A stretch of 64,000 nt of DNA from Petaurus breviceps papuanus (GCA_028583685.1 JAMXIF010001210.1:11081468-11145467), one strand, 5' to 3'. Positions 11,006 to 21,900 are shown, counted from the first letter of the stretch. The notes: a model not told the origin generated them from the sequence alone. Program-made: numbers and translations.

Positions 11006-11162
11006 TGCAGCTGCTGCCTTGGATGGTTTGGGCTTTTCCTTGCTGCTGTAATAATCAGTAGATACTATTATGCTATCACCACTTCCATGCTTAGGAAACT
11101 TTCTTTTTTGGTTGTCATGGTATACTTGTTCTACAGCATTTGGGCTTGGTGGCATAGCATCT
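11006..11162 (-). other. Candidate coding exon, product not recognised
   Basis: On minus, a pyrimidine-rich TTCTGTCTTGTTAG resembles a splice acceptor and is followed by an open frame. The frame reads DAMPPSPNAVEQVYHDNQKR then KFPKHGSGDSIIVST, DYYSSKEKPKPSK and AAAA, ending at CTGCA|GTGTAT, a weak donor-like site. The composition (charged, Ser/Pro/Lys-rich, ordinary codon mix) is more protein-like than other open frames here, and flanking sequence is not repeat. If not spliced, the frame runs on to a stop at 10913. I do not recognise the protein, and chance is a real alternative. Confidence 0.22.
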
Positions 11163-11171
11163 CTAACAAGA

Positions 11172-11312
11172 CAGAACCCAATTAAACTACCTTATTTTAT
11201 AAATAAGGAAATAATACAGAGAGATGAAGTCACTTGTCCAAGGTTACAAAGGCAGTAAGTGGTAGAGCCAGGATTTCAACACTAATCCTCTACTAACAAA
11301 CAAGTACCACCA
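11172..11312 (-). repeat. MIR
   Basis: Plus strand: ATTTTATAAATAAGGAAATA, GTCACTTGTCCAAGGTTACA and GTGGTAGAGCCAGGATTTCA. Confidence 0.8.
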
Positions 11313-11319
11313 TACCACA

Positions 11320-11635
11320 CTATGGGGAAAAAACAAAAAAAAAACCTTGTAGTATAATTTATGGGCTGGAGTTGCTTTGTGGAAGTTTATTAAACATGTA
11401 CACACACCTAAATAATACATACCTACTATGCTCAAGGCACTGTTAATTGCAGTAGGACTTTAATGCAATTCTGTTGCTATAGTAATTAATATGGGTGCTA
11501 ATTCAATTCAATATTTTTTGAATTGTGTATATTGTGTGTGCTGGCCAATAGCCTCTGGTTTACAACATCAAAATTGAATAGTTTGTACCTTCACAAGGTA
11601 CTTGAGTTATCTTGGGGGATATAGCTTGTGCACAA
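11320..11635. other. No gene recognised
   Basis: About 300 bases of AT-rich sequence with no recognisable family. Confidence 0.3.
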
Positions 11636-12445
11636 AAAAGTAAATAAAGAACATTTATTAAGTTATACAGTAATTTCCAGAGGGAAAGAGTGTTCAGTAC
11701 CTGGGGCTAGGAGAAGAACCCTTTGGTGAATCAGAAAAGAACTCATTTAGAAAGTGGTAACTGAACTGTGCTTTTTTTTTTTTTTTAAGCAATCAGGGTT
11801 AAGTAACTTGCTCAAGGTTACACGGTCAGTTATTTCTGGGTGTGGTGCTGAGTGTCTGAGCCCGGGATTCGATCTCCAGGTCTTCTCAACACTGGAGCCG
11901 GTGCTCTTACTCGCTGTGCTACCTGGCCGCCCCTGAACCGTGCTTTAATGGGAACTTGGGATTCAAAAGGTAGAGAGGAAGAAGGGATATATTCCAGATG
12001 GTGGAAATCACTTGTGAACAAGAAAAACACACACACACCAGGAGATGGAATGTATTTGTGGGAAATAGTGAGTAGGTCAGTTTGACTGGAATAGAGAATA
12101 TGTAAATGGGAATAATATTAAATAAGAAAGGTGGGTGACAACAAGATTGTAGAGGGAATAAACTGCTAGAATGAGGAATTTGAATTTAATTTTAGGTACA
12201 ATATGGAGCCATTGGAGATTTTTAGTGAGGGATATGACATACTTAGATCTGTGAATTAAGAATATCACTTAGTTCTATAGAGGATAGATTCAAGAAAAGA
12301 GAGATTCGACAATGGCAGGTCAATTAGGAGAGTCTTGCCATTGTCCAGATGAGAAGTGATAAGGACTGGCAGAAGCCCTGTGCGTAAACAGAAATAAATT
12401 GATTTTAAAGATATGGATAAAAAATTTATAAAACTGGGTGAAATG
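11636..12445 (-). mobile_element. L2 LINE fragment split by a SINE
   Basis: AACATTTATTAAGTTATAC, GTAGGTCAGTTTGACTGG, CAATATGGAGCCATTGGAG and CAATTAGGAGAGTCTTGCC are antisense landmarks of the L2 ORF2 C-terminal region (compare 42.4-43.3 and 48.8-49.3 kb). A SINE B has split it at 11775-11933. Confidence 0.7.
11775..11933 (-). repeat. SINE family B
   Basis: Poly-T, then CAATCAGGGTTAAGTAACTT, CACGGTCAGTTATTTCTGGG, CGGGATTCGATCTCCAGGTC and CTACCTGGCCGCCCC. A 13-bp target duplication TGAACTGTGCTTT / TGAACCGTGCTTT (11762-11774, 11934-11946) has one difference. Confidence 0.92.
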
Positions 12446-13570
12446 TATCAGAAGATAGCAGAAAACAAAACTTTCAAAGTATTTAGAAATAGAATCATAG
12501 CTAGCTTTCTAATTAATTATCCTTTTCTTCTTGGAAGCATCAGTGATCTACTGTGATTTTCCTCTAGTGATGTATTTTCATTGTGATCTTTCCTATATGC
12601 TTTGAATGCTGATAAATACAGTAAGATCCTGAGTAATAATTTATTCATTTTGCATTACCAGGTTATCCATTACCATGTTATTACCAATGTGCTAAAATCA
12701 CACACTGTTTGGGCTATTCTCCATCACATAAACCAGAAGAGAAAATTAAAGGGCTTTCTAATTAAAAAGAAGAATAGTTTGGGGACAGTAATGTGTATGT
12801 GTGTATAAAAAGTCTTTGAACTTATTCAGGGACAATAGTGATCTAGGACTATGAAGAACATTGATGTCAAATTCAAAAAGAAACAGTGGCCACTAAATCA
12901 TACATAAGGATCTCCATGGGGTGCCATATTGACTTAGAAAACCACACACTAATGTTATGTTTTATTGTATTTTTATTAGTCTGCTTCCATTCACATTTGG
13001 ATGTGTTCCATACCTCTGGTGTAGACATGCAGGTCTCTGATATAGATCTTCTGCAACTGATAACCTCACATCTTTAGGTCAAAAGGTCCTTTTTTGATGA
13101 ATCCTTTCCTTTGTCCTGCTTCCTGAAAACAATTAAAAACATAGATTTCATGTGTTAGTGTTGGATTAACACCTTCCCCCCCCCCACCCCCACAATTTTG
13201 CTACAGGGAAACAAAAAGGGAGTTCATACTAATCAATCAAAGGAAGAAAATTTCCAAATTTATATATGTCTAATGAGTTAAACCTGACCTTACCTGCATT
13301 GAAAGGGAACTGGGTCTTAATTCTTCCTCTTTTGCTTTGCTTACTCTCTGATTTTATCTGGAATTAGCTTGTCCAATCCTATATGGGCAGGAAGTTAGAT
13401 GAAGCTACAGATTTCTAGCTAATGGATTTAGTAAGCAAAACTTGTCACTGACAATAACTAGGAGCTGTCTATAGTTCTGAACTAGATAAAAATAGCTGTA
13501 GCAGCACCACTGTTTAGCTGCTGAGAACTTCATATACCTCTTGAGTTTTATGCTGTATATGTAGTGGTCA
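12446..13570. other. Mostly unique, no gene recognised
   Basis: Bases 12840-12990 (GGATCTCCATGGGGTGCCAT, TTATGTTTTATTGTATTTTT) may be an old DNA-transposon remnant. A C-rich run lies at about 13173-13192. No coding family seen. Confidence 0.3.
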
Positions 13571-13739
13571 TCAGTTATGAAGCCAATTTAGCAGATCTGA
13601 AGCCCTGTTCATGTGGGATAGACCCTTGCACAGCTATAGCTTTGAAATTCAGCAGAGAGACAAGGCTTTGTAGGTTAAACTTGTGAGTAGTAGTAGTTGT
13701 CCACTGGGGACCTAATTGGCCATTTCCAGTTAGGCAACA

Positions 13740-13805
13740 CTGCTCCCTCCTTCCTTCCCTCCTCCCTTCCTTCTTTCCTTCTCTCCTTCCATCCTTTCCT
13801 TCTGT
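13740..13805. repeat. Impure (TTCC)n pyrimidine tract
   Basis: CTCCTTCC and TTCC units with interruptions. Frames through it give low-complexity Lys/Glu/Arg peptides on the other strand. Confidence 0.75.
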
Positions 13806-13889
13806 CCACACTGGGAATCTTACCCTTACCGGTGCTCTGAGCAAAGGAATATAAATTTTGATTGCTGAAATCTCCTAGGGAAACCATTG

Positions 13890-14412
13890 AGATTTCTTAA
13901 GGTCTATTAACTTGATTTCTTTTTGAAGGACTATGCCTTAAACCCAAATCTCTCTGGTTCTCATTGACTGGTCAACAATAGATCCCAGCCCAAGCCTCAT
14001 TTGGTCATTGTGGAGTGGCTCACAGTGAGGGTAAATATAATTGTTTCTGTTTTGGCCAGAAACCTTGAGGGTCTTCTCCTCCCAGATTGATTGTTGTCAT
14101 TGTTGTTGTTTTGACTAGGTAAAAGATGTCATTCTTTGCCTCATTTTTTGTTACCTAGCCTTCATCTTAAATGGACATTGCTCAGACAAACTAAGACCTG
14201 AGAAATAGCTTAACAAGACCAAGGTCTCCTACTGCATACTGATCTATATCTAGTCATTAGAACCAGATGTCTGTGGAGGAGAGAGTGAAGCTAATGACTT
14301 TGAGCAGTCCTCTCTACCTTAAATTCGATTCACTTGCAAGTCATACCATCACCTTCTGAATGTCATGGTCCTCTTAGAGAATGAAGGACAAAATAACAAC
14401 AATAATAAAAAC
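13890..14412 (+). mobile_element. RTE-related retroposon, 3' part
   Basis: TGGAGTGGCTCACAGTGAGG, GGACATTGCTCAGACAAAC and the 3' block CAAGTCATACCATCACCTTC, TGTCATGGTCCTC, GAATGAAGGACAAAATAAC end in an (AAC/AAT)n-like tail, as RTE-type elements do. The last 150 bp match the element ending at 42.1 kb. Assignment as RTE LINE 3' end or an RTE-mobilised SINE is by resemblance. Confidence 0.55.
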
Positions 14413-14521
14413 TTGGCAGTGATCTTTCCTCAGTTTGTTTAGGGAGTATATAGGTTATGGAGTAGTGACTTTGTGCATTCACAGTCTGAAAGTCATGGCG
14501 GAATCTCTTGTTGGATGTGCT

Positions 14522-14699
14522 GCTTTAAAAAAAAATTATTATTATTATTTTTCTGCTTTTTGGAGGGCGATTGGGGTTAAGTGACTTGCCCAAGGTCACA
14601 TGGCTAGTTTTTGTGTTAAGTGTCTGAGGCCCGATTTGAACTCAGGTCCTCCTGACTCCAAGGCCAATGCTCTATTCACTGTACCACCTAGCCACCCCC
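14522..14699 (-). repeat. SINE family A
   Basis: TTTTTGGAGGGCGATTGGGG, GACTTGCCCAAGGTCACATG, TCAGGTCCTCCTGACTCC and CCACCTAGCCACCCC. A perfect target duplication TGGATGTGCT lies at 14512-14521 and 14700-14709. The tail holds an (ATT)n run. Confidence 0.92.
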
Positions 14700-14709
14700 T
14701 GGATGTGCT

Positions 14710-15210
14710 TTCCCAAGAAATTTTGCCTTGGGAGTGTTTGAGTATCCTTTCCTACCTAGTGCTGTGTGTGTCCTGATGCTCATTAGAATCCTGACTTCTG
14801 ATGTAAGACAACTTCCTTGTTTGCTGTGTCTTAAGGAATATGGGATTTCATCCAAGATATCCACTTGTTTGTATGTATCCATGTAACCCTGAAATAGTCT
14901 GAAGGTGCTTCTTGACCTGAGCAAACATAAATAGGGTTTGAAACCAGTGGTGGCAATTAACCTCAAGGTAAGCTTCCTCTAGTTTGCTGTATGAGACTTA
15001 CTTAGAGGGTAGTATCCCTATTAAATACTAAAAAGATCCATCCAGGATAGAAGTAGAGCATGTATATTTCTGCTTTTCTTGACTATGTTTCCCTGTTAAT
15101 TCTGGTTGTAGGATTGCGGGACCTACGATAGGCACTTCCTTTCTATGATGCTCTCACATGATACTTTTTCTTGGGCTTCTGGCTTCCAAAAGTCATAGCC
15201 ATAACTTATG
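14710..15210. other. Unique sequence, no gene recognised
   Basis: No repeat recognised. The minus 92-codon frame at 14688-14966 begins inside the neighbouring SINE and has no family resemblance. Confidence 0.3.
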
Positions 15211-15214
15211 CTGA

Positions 15215-15392
15215 AATAGCAATTTAGGGCTTATAAAATATTTTCCTTGCAATATCCATATCAACTAAATATCCATTTTTACAAAGAAATGGAAATTCAA
15301 AGAAATTAAGTGATTGGCCCAGTCACCCAGTTAGCCAGCATCAAAGTAAACAATAGAAATCCTGTTAACTGACTCTAGGTCCAATGCTTTTT
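15215..15392 (-). repeat. MIR, diverged
   Basis: CATTTTTACAAAGAAATGG, GAAATTAAGTGATTGGCCC and GTCCAATGC show a reverse MIR with weak conservation. Confidence 0.6.
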
Positions 15393-15394
15393 TT

Positions 15395-15855
15395 TATTTC
15401 CTAACACATCATTATTTCTCTCTGGAACTTACCCTTGCCACTTTATATCTTGGAATATAAATATATCTTGGCCATGGGACTATGGAAAGTCTATCCTTGT
15501 CCTTTGTATTCCTTCAAAGGAAGACCGTTCTCTATCTGATCTCTTAGGATATTCCTATCCCAGCTGCCACCCTGGAATGGTGAATACCACCAGAAGAATA
15601 CCCCATTACCTTTTTGATCTTTCTGGAGATCTCAATGTTTAGGTCCCTTACTTAATATTTGGAATCTCTCCTTGTATAGAGAAAGTTCTTTAAATCAAAC
15701 TTCACTAATTCAGAATTTGACAGGATTCAGCTATATATTAAATTGAAGTTACATTTTTGGCATGAATTTTTCCTTAAATATTTCATATCAATAATATAAA
15801 CAAGATTTCAGCAATGGGTAATTAAAAAAATATTTAATAGAATGAGGGACCTGAA
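15395..15855. other. No gene recognised
   Basis: AT-rich unique sequence. Nothing coding seen. Confidence 0.3.
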
Positions 15856-15859
15856 GCAG

Positions 15860-15945
15860 CTAGAAAATATTTGAAGCTGGGTTTGCCCTCAGATCTTCCT
15901 TACTTTAGGCCCAATGCTTTATCAACTCTACCACCTAACTGCTAA
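15860..15945 (-). repeat. MIR-class SINE head fragment
   Basis: GAAGCTGGGTTTGCCCTCAG, CCCAATGCTTTATCAACTC and TACCACCTAACTGC are the antisense tRNA-like head of a MIR-class SINE. Confidence 0.6.
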
Positions 15946-16094
15946 TACATATTAGATTGGTATATAACCTACCAGTTTAATGTCCCTAGCAACTCAATAA
16001 AATTAAGAGTTATAGAGAAAATATTAACTTCACTCAGCAGTTCTTTATATCAGCGAAAAATTACTGATCTACTCAAGTTTCATTTTGGGGATAG

Positions 16095-16310
16095 AATAGT
16101 ATATGGAATGGTAGATGTGGAGTCAGTGGAACTTATGTTCAAAGCTAACCTCTGACTCTTATTAATCAGATAAGCACTGCAAGTTATGAAATTTCTTTAA
16201 GCCTCAGTCTTCTCCTCTGTAAAATGGGGATAATAATACTAGCAGCATTTATATCACAAGGTTATTGTGAGACTCAAAAAAAATAATGTATGGAAAACAT
16301 TGAGCAGATT
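16095..16310 (+). repeat. MIR
   Basis: CTCTGACTCTTATTAATCAG, TAAGCCTCAGTCTTCTCCTC and TGTAAAATGGGGATAATAAT with GGTTATTGTGAGACTC. Confidence 0.8.
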
Positions 16311-17160
16311 TTTTTTCTTTTTCCAAATTTTTCAAACATTCATTTAGCAGATTTTAATGGTAAAAATGCCAGTTGCTATTAAAACAGATTGCTTAAGAAC
16401 GTCTATTAAAGAACACTTTGTATTAATGAACTATATCAGCTTCGTTTGTTCCCATATGTGCTTGAATAATAACACTGTGGTTTGTCAAATTATTATGTAA
16501 TTTATACTTTTTGCCAGTTCCGATGAACTTTGCCCTCAATTAGCCTGAAGCAGTAAAGTGTTGCTATGTGCAGAATGTTCCTTTTATTATTCCAAGTGCA
16601 ATTTCATGACTGTTGAAATGGGAATTAAAGCTCACTCTTCTACCTATCAAGAAATATGTTCCCTTTTCAAAACTCAATAAAAATAACAATTTTCATGGTA
16701 CGGTTTTAGATTTCTTTGTGGTAAATTGTGGAAATTTTAGGACCCTGGAAACAACTCAGTAGAAAAGAGATTGAATCTATACCCAAATTTGACAGAAAAG
16801 AGAGATTAGTAGCAGCAGTATTTATTAAGTCCCTACAGTGTTCCAGGTAGAGGAAGCTGCAGTTCATTGAATTAGGTAACTTAGCCACAAAGGGTGTGGA
16901 TCCCTTATTTAATCTGCTCTTGCTATATTAATGAGGTAGTTGTTTTCATTCTGATATCTGGACCACTGGTGACCTCTACAGTTCAGATTAATCCTTTACA
17001 ACTTCTTTGTGTTCCAACAAGAAGGGATCCAAATGAATAGTGGAATGAATACCAAAATGGTTATTATGCAGGACAGACTCTCAAAGAGGGAAAATGTTAA
17101 AATTAGCATTCCTAATGACACCATTAAATTAACATTTGGAAGTTGATTAATGTTTCATGA
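16311..17160. other. Unique sequence, candidate conserved block at 16.37-16.68 kb
   Basis: Bases 16370-16680 contain motifs such as TTTATTATTCCAAGTGC and TGATGAACTT-like sequence without repeat decay. A short antisense L2 3' end (GTATTTATTAAGTCCCTACA) lies at 16812-16850. No exon recognised. Confidence 0.35.
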
Positions 17161-17164
17161 TGCA

Positions 17165-17292
17165 ATCTTAGTTCTGTTGCTAACTAGCAGAGTGACCTTG
17201 GGCAGGTTTCTTAACCTTTCAATTTTCTCATTGGCAAAATCAGAGTGCTGTACTACAAAGGTCCCTTACAGCTCTGGAATTCAATGATTCTT
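17165..17292 (+). repeat. MIR-class SINE
   Basis: GTGACCTTGGGCAGGTTTCT, TTTTCTCATTGGCAAAATC and the tail AAGGTCCCTTACAGCTCTGG. Confidence 0.75.
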
Positions 17293-17539
17293 TATTCTAA
17301 CAGATTCCAGGGAACCAGGTGTGCTCAATAAAGAATATGGCATGTAAAAACCATGAGGTAATTGTCCCAATAGATTTAACATGCTTTAATGGTCTAGCTA
17401 GCTCAATAGTTCCCACAGTGTAGACAGCAGCGTTTGGGGACAGGGATTTTTTTTTTTTTTGCAAAGTGGTTCCTAAACCTATATCTGAATATGTAAATAA
17501 TAAGCAAATGTACCTTTTGTAGAATTAAATGGTTCTACA

Positions 17540-17700
17540 GGGGCAGCTAGGTGGCGCAGTGAATAGAGCACCAGACCTGGAGTCAAGAGAACCTGAGTTC
17601 AAATCCAACCTCAGACACTTAACACGTACTAGCTGTGTGATCTTGGGCAAAGCACTAAACCCCAATTGCCTTGCCTTTCCCCCTCCAAAAAGAAAAAAAA
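17540..17700 (+). repeat. SINE family A
   Basis: GGGGCAGCTAGGTGGCGCAG head, GAGTTCAAATCCAACCTCAG, CTAGCTGTGTGATCTTGGGC and the 3' CTTTCCCCCTCCAAAAAG tail. It is close to the family consensus, hence fairly young. Confidence 0.92.
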
Positions 17701-17754
17701 TGTAATTGGAGAATGTTTAACAAAATAATTTTAAAAAAATTTAAAAAATGTATC

Positions 17755-17937
17755 TAGAGTAGAAAAAACATTGCCTCTGGAGTCAGAAGATCTGGGTTCA
17801 AATCTTACTTCTGGTTACCTCTGTGACGTTATGCAAATCATTTAACTTTCCTGGGATTCAGTTTCATCATCTGTGAAATGAAGGGTTGGAACAATATGGC
17901 CTCTGAGATCCCTTCAAGCTCCACATCTATGATCTAA
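17755..17937 (+). repeat. MIR-class SINE
   Basis: GGGTTCAAATCTTACTTCTG, CAGTTTCATCATCTGTGAAA and GGCCTCTGAGATCCCTTCAA (variant tail). Confidence 0.75.
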
Positions 17938-18044
17938 CCATCTTGCACATGTATGAAGTACTATTTTTTCAAATGAATGTAAAAGATATTGTGATTAATA
18001 AAATAAAAATCATTCAATAATTTTTCTGAAACCTTAGTAGCTTT

Positions 18045-18284
18045 TTCCGGGTGGTGGTAGAGTGAATAGAGTGCTAGAGCTACAGTCAGGAATACTCATC
18101 TTTCTGAGTTTGTATCTTGCCTCAGACTCTTACTACCTGTGTGACTCTGGGCAAGTCACTTAATCCCATTTGCCTCATCTGTAAAATTAACTAGGGAAGG
18201 AAATGGTAAAACACTGCAGCATGAGGGTCAAAAATACCCCAAATAGGGTCACAAAGTGTCAGAAATAACTGAAAACTAATCAAC
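18045..18284 (+). repeat. RTE-tailed tRNA SINE
   Basis: GTGACTCTGGGCAAGTCACT then GGAAGGAAATGGTAAAACAC, CCCCAAATAGGGTCACAAAG and TCAGAAATAACTGAAAACTA. It is abutted by a later family A SINE. Confidence 0.8.
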
Positions 18285-18298
18285 AAAAGAGTAGTTTT

Positions 18299-18444
18299 GT
18301 TTTTGTTTTTTGCTTTTTGGAGGGCAACTGGGGCTAAGTGACTTGCTCAAAGACACACGGCTAGTAAGTGTGTCAAGGATTTGAACTCAGGTCCACCTGA
18401 CTCCAGGGCCAGTGCTCTATTCACTGCACCACCTAGACTCTCCT
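18299..18444 (-). repeat. SINE family A
   Basis: GCTTTTTGGAGGGCAACTGG, GACTTGCTCAAAGACACACG and GCACCACCTAGACTCTCC. A perfect 14-bp target duplication AAAAGAGTAGTTTT lies at 18285-18298 and 18445-18458. Confidence 0.93.
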
Positions 18445-18458
18445 AAAAGAGTAGTTTT

Positions 18459-18915
18459 ATTGCTATGGGTTTTCTCAATCAATGGATATGAGTACGATAA
18501 ATATTTGGGAAATATTTTGAAGTTCAACAGAGGCCTTCTGGGGCTCATTGGTCCACATCTCCAATTCTGGATACTTCTTTGGGGTCCTGGGGAGGTTCAA
18601 GTTTTTTCTCTTCTTTATCACATTTCTTAATACCTGCTTAGGAGGATTAAAATAAGTTCCTTCCATAAGGCAGAAGTGATAGGCACATGTGAATAACTGC
18701 TTAGAATCACATTTTGACCATGTCATCTATTTATATATGATTAATAAAGCATCAACAATATTCATAGGATTCTACAGAGAAAATGGACATGGACCCTAGG
18801 AATTTATGATCCTAGGAAGAGCCGTAACTGGCAATTTTAATGACTAGGATAACAACTTGGTGCTTTGAGCAAGCAGAACTAAGTGTTCCTTAAAATCACC
18901 ATTGCAATTAGGGAT
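18459..18915. other. Unique sequence, no gene recognised
   Basis: The overlapping open frames on both strands at 18.41-18.73 kb start in the SINE and have no recognisable product. Confidence 0.3.
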
Positions 18916-18929
18916 AGAAAAATACTATA

Positions 18930-19264
18930 GGGGCGGCCAGGTAGCACAGCGAGAAAGAGCACTGGCTCCAGTGTCAGAACGACCTGGAGATCGAATCCCG
19001 GGCTCAGACACTTAAGCACCCACCCAGAAACACCTGGCCATGTAACCTTGAGCAAGTTACTTAACCCCAATTGCTTAGGGGTGGCCAGGTGGCTCAGCGA
19101 GTAAGAGCACCGGCTCCAGTGTTGGGATGACCTGGAGATCAAATCCCGGGCTCTGACACTCAGCACCACACCCAGAAATAACTGGCCGTGTAACCTTGAG
19201 CAAGTTACTTAACCCTGATTGCTAAAAAAAAATAAATAAAAAAAAAGAAAATTAAAAAAAAAAA
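18930..19264 (+). repeat. SINE family B dimer inserted as a unit
   Basis: Two head-to-tail SINE B monomers. The first starts GGGGCGGCCAGGTAGCACAG and ends TTAACCCCAATTGCTT with no A-tail. The second starts immediately at about 19077, GGGGTGGCCAGGTGGCTCAG, and ends in a long A-rich tail. A perfect 14-bp target duplication AGAAAAATACTATA (18916-18929, 19265-19278) encloses both, so the dimer was retroposed as one RNA or was built by duplication after insertion. Confidence 0.9.
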
Positions 19265-19278
19265 AGAAAAATACTATA

Positions 19279-19940
19279 AGAAGTAATAAAGATACATTCA
19301 GTTGAGTAGGAAAGGAGACCACAGAACACTGTCATGTGGTGGGGAGACAGAGACCCTGGGACAGAAGATCCTAGGAGGGAAAAACACAAGATACCATGAC
19401 TCAGCTACTGGGAAATATGATATCTGGAGTAGGGAGAAGGAAGAATGTCATGTTGTAGCTCCCTTGTTTAACTAATTACTCTTGCTAACTAAGAGCTAAG
19501 CTCAATTGCTTCTATTGTTGAAGAAGTGAAAGTGCTGGCAACATGTAAATGGTATAAATTTTGAAATTGCTCCCTCTTTACAAAAAATGTCATTTGAAAT
19601 GTTCCCTGGGAGAATGCCCAAACTGCCCTGACCTAGGAACGACTTTTTACAGGCAACATGGCCCAAAATTGTATACACAAATATTACCTCCCCCTCCATT
19701 GTGTTGTGAGTTTTGATTCTGTCTTGCTTTCTAACATTATTATTTTCTCACATTTAAAGTAAACATTTTAAGCAAAGTACACAATGAAACAGTGATCTGC
19801 AAAATGTCGGTTTTATCTAATACTAAATAACTGACATATTTCCTCTCTGAGAAAGGACTGGAGATTTTCAGGTTCATTGCTTACATTATTAAGTTCCTAT
19901 TTAGAAGATCATGTACATTCATAAGATCATATATGCAGAA
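19279..19940. other. No gene recognised
   Basis: Unique sequence. The minus frame at 19502-19699 has no family resemblance. Confidence 0.3.
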
Positions 19941-19944
19941 TTGA

Positions 19945-20095
19945 CATTATGTAGTCAAACCTCATCTTTTTATAGATGAAGAAACTAAGAGAAATGATAT
20001 GACATCTGATGTGACATGACTCTAAGTGGCAACCTGAGATCCAAACTTAGGTTTTCTGACCCCCAAATTCAGTGTTCTTCTCACCATATTGTGCT
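19945..20095 (-). repeat. MIR-class SINE, diverged
   Basis: TTTTATAGATGAAGAAACTA, AACCTGAGATCCAAACTTAG and GTTCTTCTCACCATATTGTG. Confidence 0.6.
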
Positions 20096-20580
20096 GATCC
20101 CTCTTTTGGCATTATGTGTGTTGAATCTCTTGCCATATACTGTGCTTAGGTTTGAATCTCCCCATATACTCTAACACAAGGCTTTTACTGTAAATAGATG
20201 GATGGTTGTGCTATTGTGGATGAATGAAGATTAAATTCCAGGCACTAAGAGCATAGAAAGATACTAAGAGATTGCAAACATACTTATATTTTTTATCTTT
20301 CTCCCCCCCCCCCAGTCACTTTCTATCTTTTAGGAAGCAATTTGAGATAAGAAAGAAAGGGAATAGTTGGCCTAGTTTCCTATATGCTAGCATTCTGGCA
20401 TTCATTAACTAAGAATGACACTCACAGACTTTAAGAAAGCTTTCATCAAGTTCTCTAGGTGGCCAAGGAACATGCCCATGTGATATAAAAAACACTAACT
20501 TGAAAATACTTTGGAAAATTAATGTTTTGTTTCATACAGAAAGTCTTCAGAACTATTAATTCAGAATTTCTACTATGCAC
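20096..20580. other. No gene recognised
   Basis: Unique sequence with a C-run at about 20303-20314. Nothing coding seen. Confidence 0.3.
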
Positions 20581-20582
20581 AG

Positions 20583-20812
20583 TGGGGCAGCTAGGCAGCA
20601 AAGTAGATAGAGTGAGGAGGGGTTCAAATCTGACCTCAGACATTTACTAGCTGTGTGACTCTGGGCAAGTCACTTAACCCTGTTTGCTTCAGTTTCCTCA
20701 TCTGTAAAAAGAAATGGAGAAGGAAATGGTAAACTACCCCAGCATCTTTGCCAAGAAATTCCCAAATAGGGTCATGAAGAGTTGGACATGACTGAAAAAT
20801 GACTCAGTGACA
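20583..20812 (+). repeat. RTE-tailed tRNA SINE
   Basis: GGGGCAGCTAGGCAGCAAAG head with an internal deletion before GGTTCAAATCTGACC. Then CAGTTTCCTCATCTGTAAAA, GAGAAGGAAATGGTAAACTA and GAGTTGGACATGACTGAAAA. Confidence 0.85.
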
Positions 20813-21009
20813 ATAAATACTCAGAGTATGAAGGTATACTTTGGAGGTTTTAAAATTAGGCTTCAAGTCTCAGTTTTTCTCTAGGATCCTTCTTCCTCAC
20901 ACATTCTTCCCCTCTAGCAGTGGTTCTAGGATGTAGGGCCTCCTATGTACAACTAGAAGGAAAAAGAAGAAGCAGTTTATAGGGCACCTAATGGGAGTAC
21001 AAATCAAAG

Positions 21010-21170
21010 ATCTAACATTAAGTAGTTGTATGATCAAGAGATGTTCATTTCTCAGAACCTCAGTTTCCTTACCTGTAAAATGGGAATAATGATACTCATA
21101 CCACCTACCTCAGAGGGTTATAATAAATTAGAAACTTCGTAAAATATGACATTCTATAGAAATATGTGCC
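21010..21170 (+). repeat. MIR
   Basis: GAACCTCAGTTTCCTTACCT, GTAAAATGGGAATAATGATA and CTACCTCAGAGGGTTATAAT. Confidence 0.8.
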
Positions 21171-21236
21171 ATGGTGATGATGATAAGCAGCTGATGGGGA
21201 TGAAGATTAAGGGGATGATGATGATGCTGTTTCAGG

Positions 21237-21376
21237 GAACAACGTTTGCATCTAAACTCTGCTACACACTACCCATTTTATTCTGGATGCTCTACTCTTT
21301 ACCTTAGTTTACTTATCTGTAAAATAAGGGAAGGGTCTGTTAGACTATATTATTGTTCAGCTTCCTTCTAGCTATG
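21237..21376 (+). repeat. MIR-class SINE, diverged
   Basis: CCTTAGTTTACTTATCTGTA, AAATAAGGGAAGGGTCTGTT and the tail CAGCTTCCTTCTAGCTATGA. Confidence 0.65.
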
Positions 21377-21390
21377 AAAACTATAATTTC

Positions 21391-21569
21391 TTTTTCTTTC
21401 TTTCTTTCTCTTTTTTTTTTGCTTTTTGGAGGGGGAAGGTAGGGCAATTGGGGTTAAGTGACTTGCCCAAGGTCACATGGCTAGTTTTTGTCTTAAGTGT
21501 CTGAGGTCACATTTGAACTCAGGTCCTCCTGACTCCAGGGCCAGTGGCCCTGTGCCACCTAGCCACCCC
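21391..21569 (-). repeat. SINE family A
   Basis: GCTTTTTGGAGGGGGAAGGT, GACTTGCCCAAGGTCACATG, CAGGTCCTCCTGACTCCAGG and CCACCTAGCCACCCC. Flanks AAAACTATAATTTC (21377-21390) and AAAACCTATAATTTC (21570-21584) are the target duplication with one indel. The tail carries a (TTTC)n run. Confidence 0.9.
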
Positions 21570-21584
21570 AAAACCTATAATTTC

Positions 21585-21890
21585 ATGAGAAGCAAATAAG
21601 GGATCTTGATTAAAAGTAAGGCATCTGTAGTACAAGTTTAGGTTCTTTCTTATGACTTTTCTTTTTGTAAAAGTTATTCAGTTTTATAATCCTTTCTACA
21701 TGAATCCTCCTCACCCATGCCCCACTCCACTTCTTCCCCTCCCTCTACCCTAAGGAAAGTGAACTCTCACTTCCACAAGGGGAATGTGAAGTATTATTCT
21801 CTCACTCCTCACTCAAACATTGCTATTTTATGGTAGTTTCTTATTGAAGTTATATTAGAATACATAAGCATAGAACTATTTAACATTATT
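21585..21890. other. No gene recognised
   Basis: Pre-insertion target region of the HAL1. CT-rich stretch at 21710-21760. Nothing coding. Confidence 0.3.
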
Positions 21891-21900
21891 AAGAATTTAT

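Noticed and set aside
17540-17700. tRNA-like A and B boxes in SINE heads, here and at many other SINEs.
   Set aside because: These are tRNA-derived SINE promoters. The sequences do not fold as complete tRNAs with an anticodon arm and are not tRNA genes.
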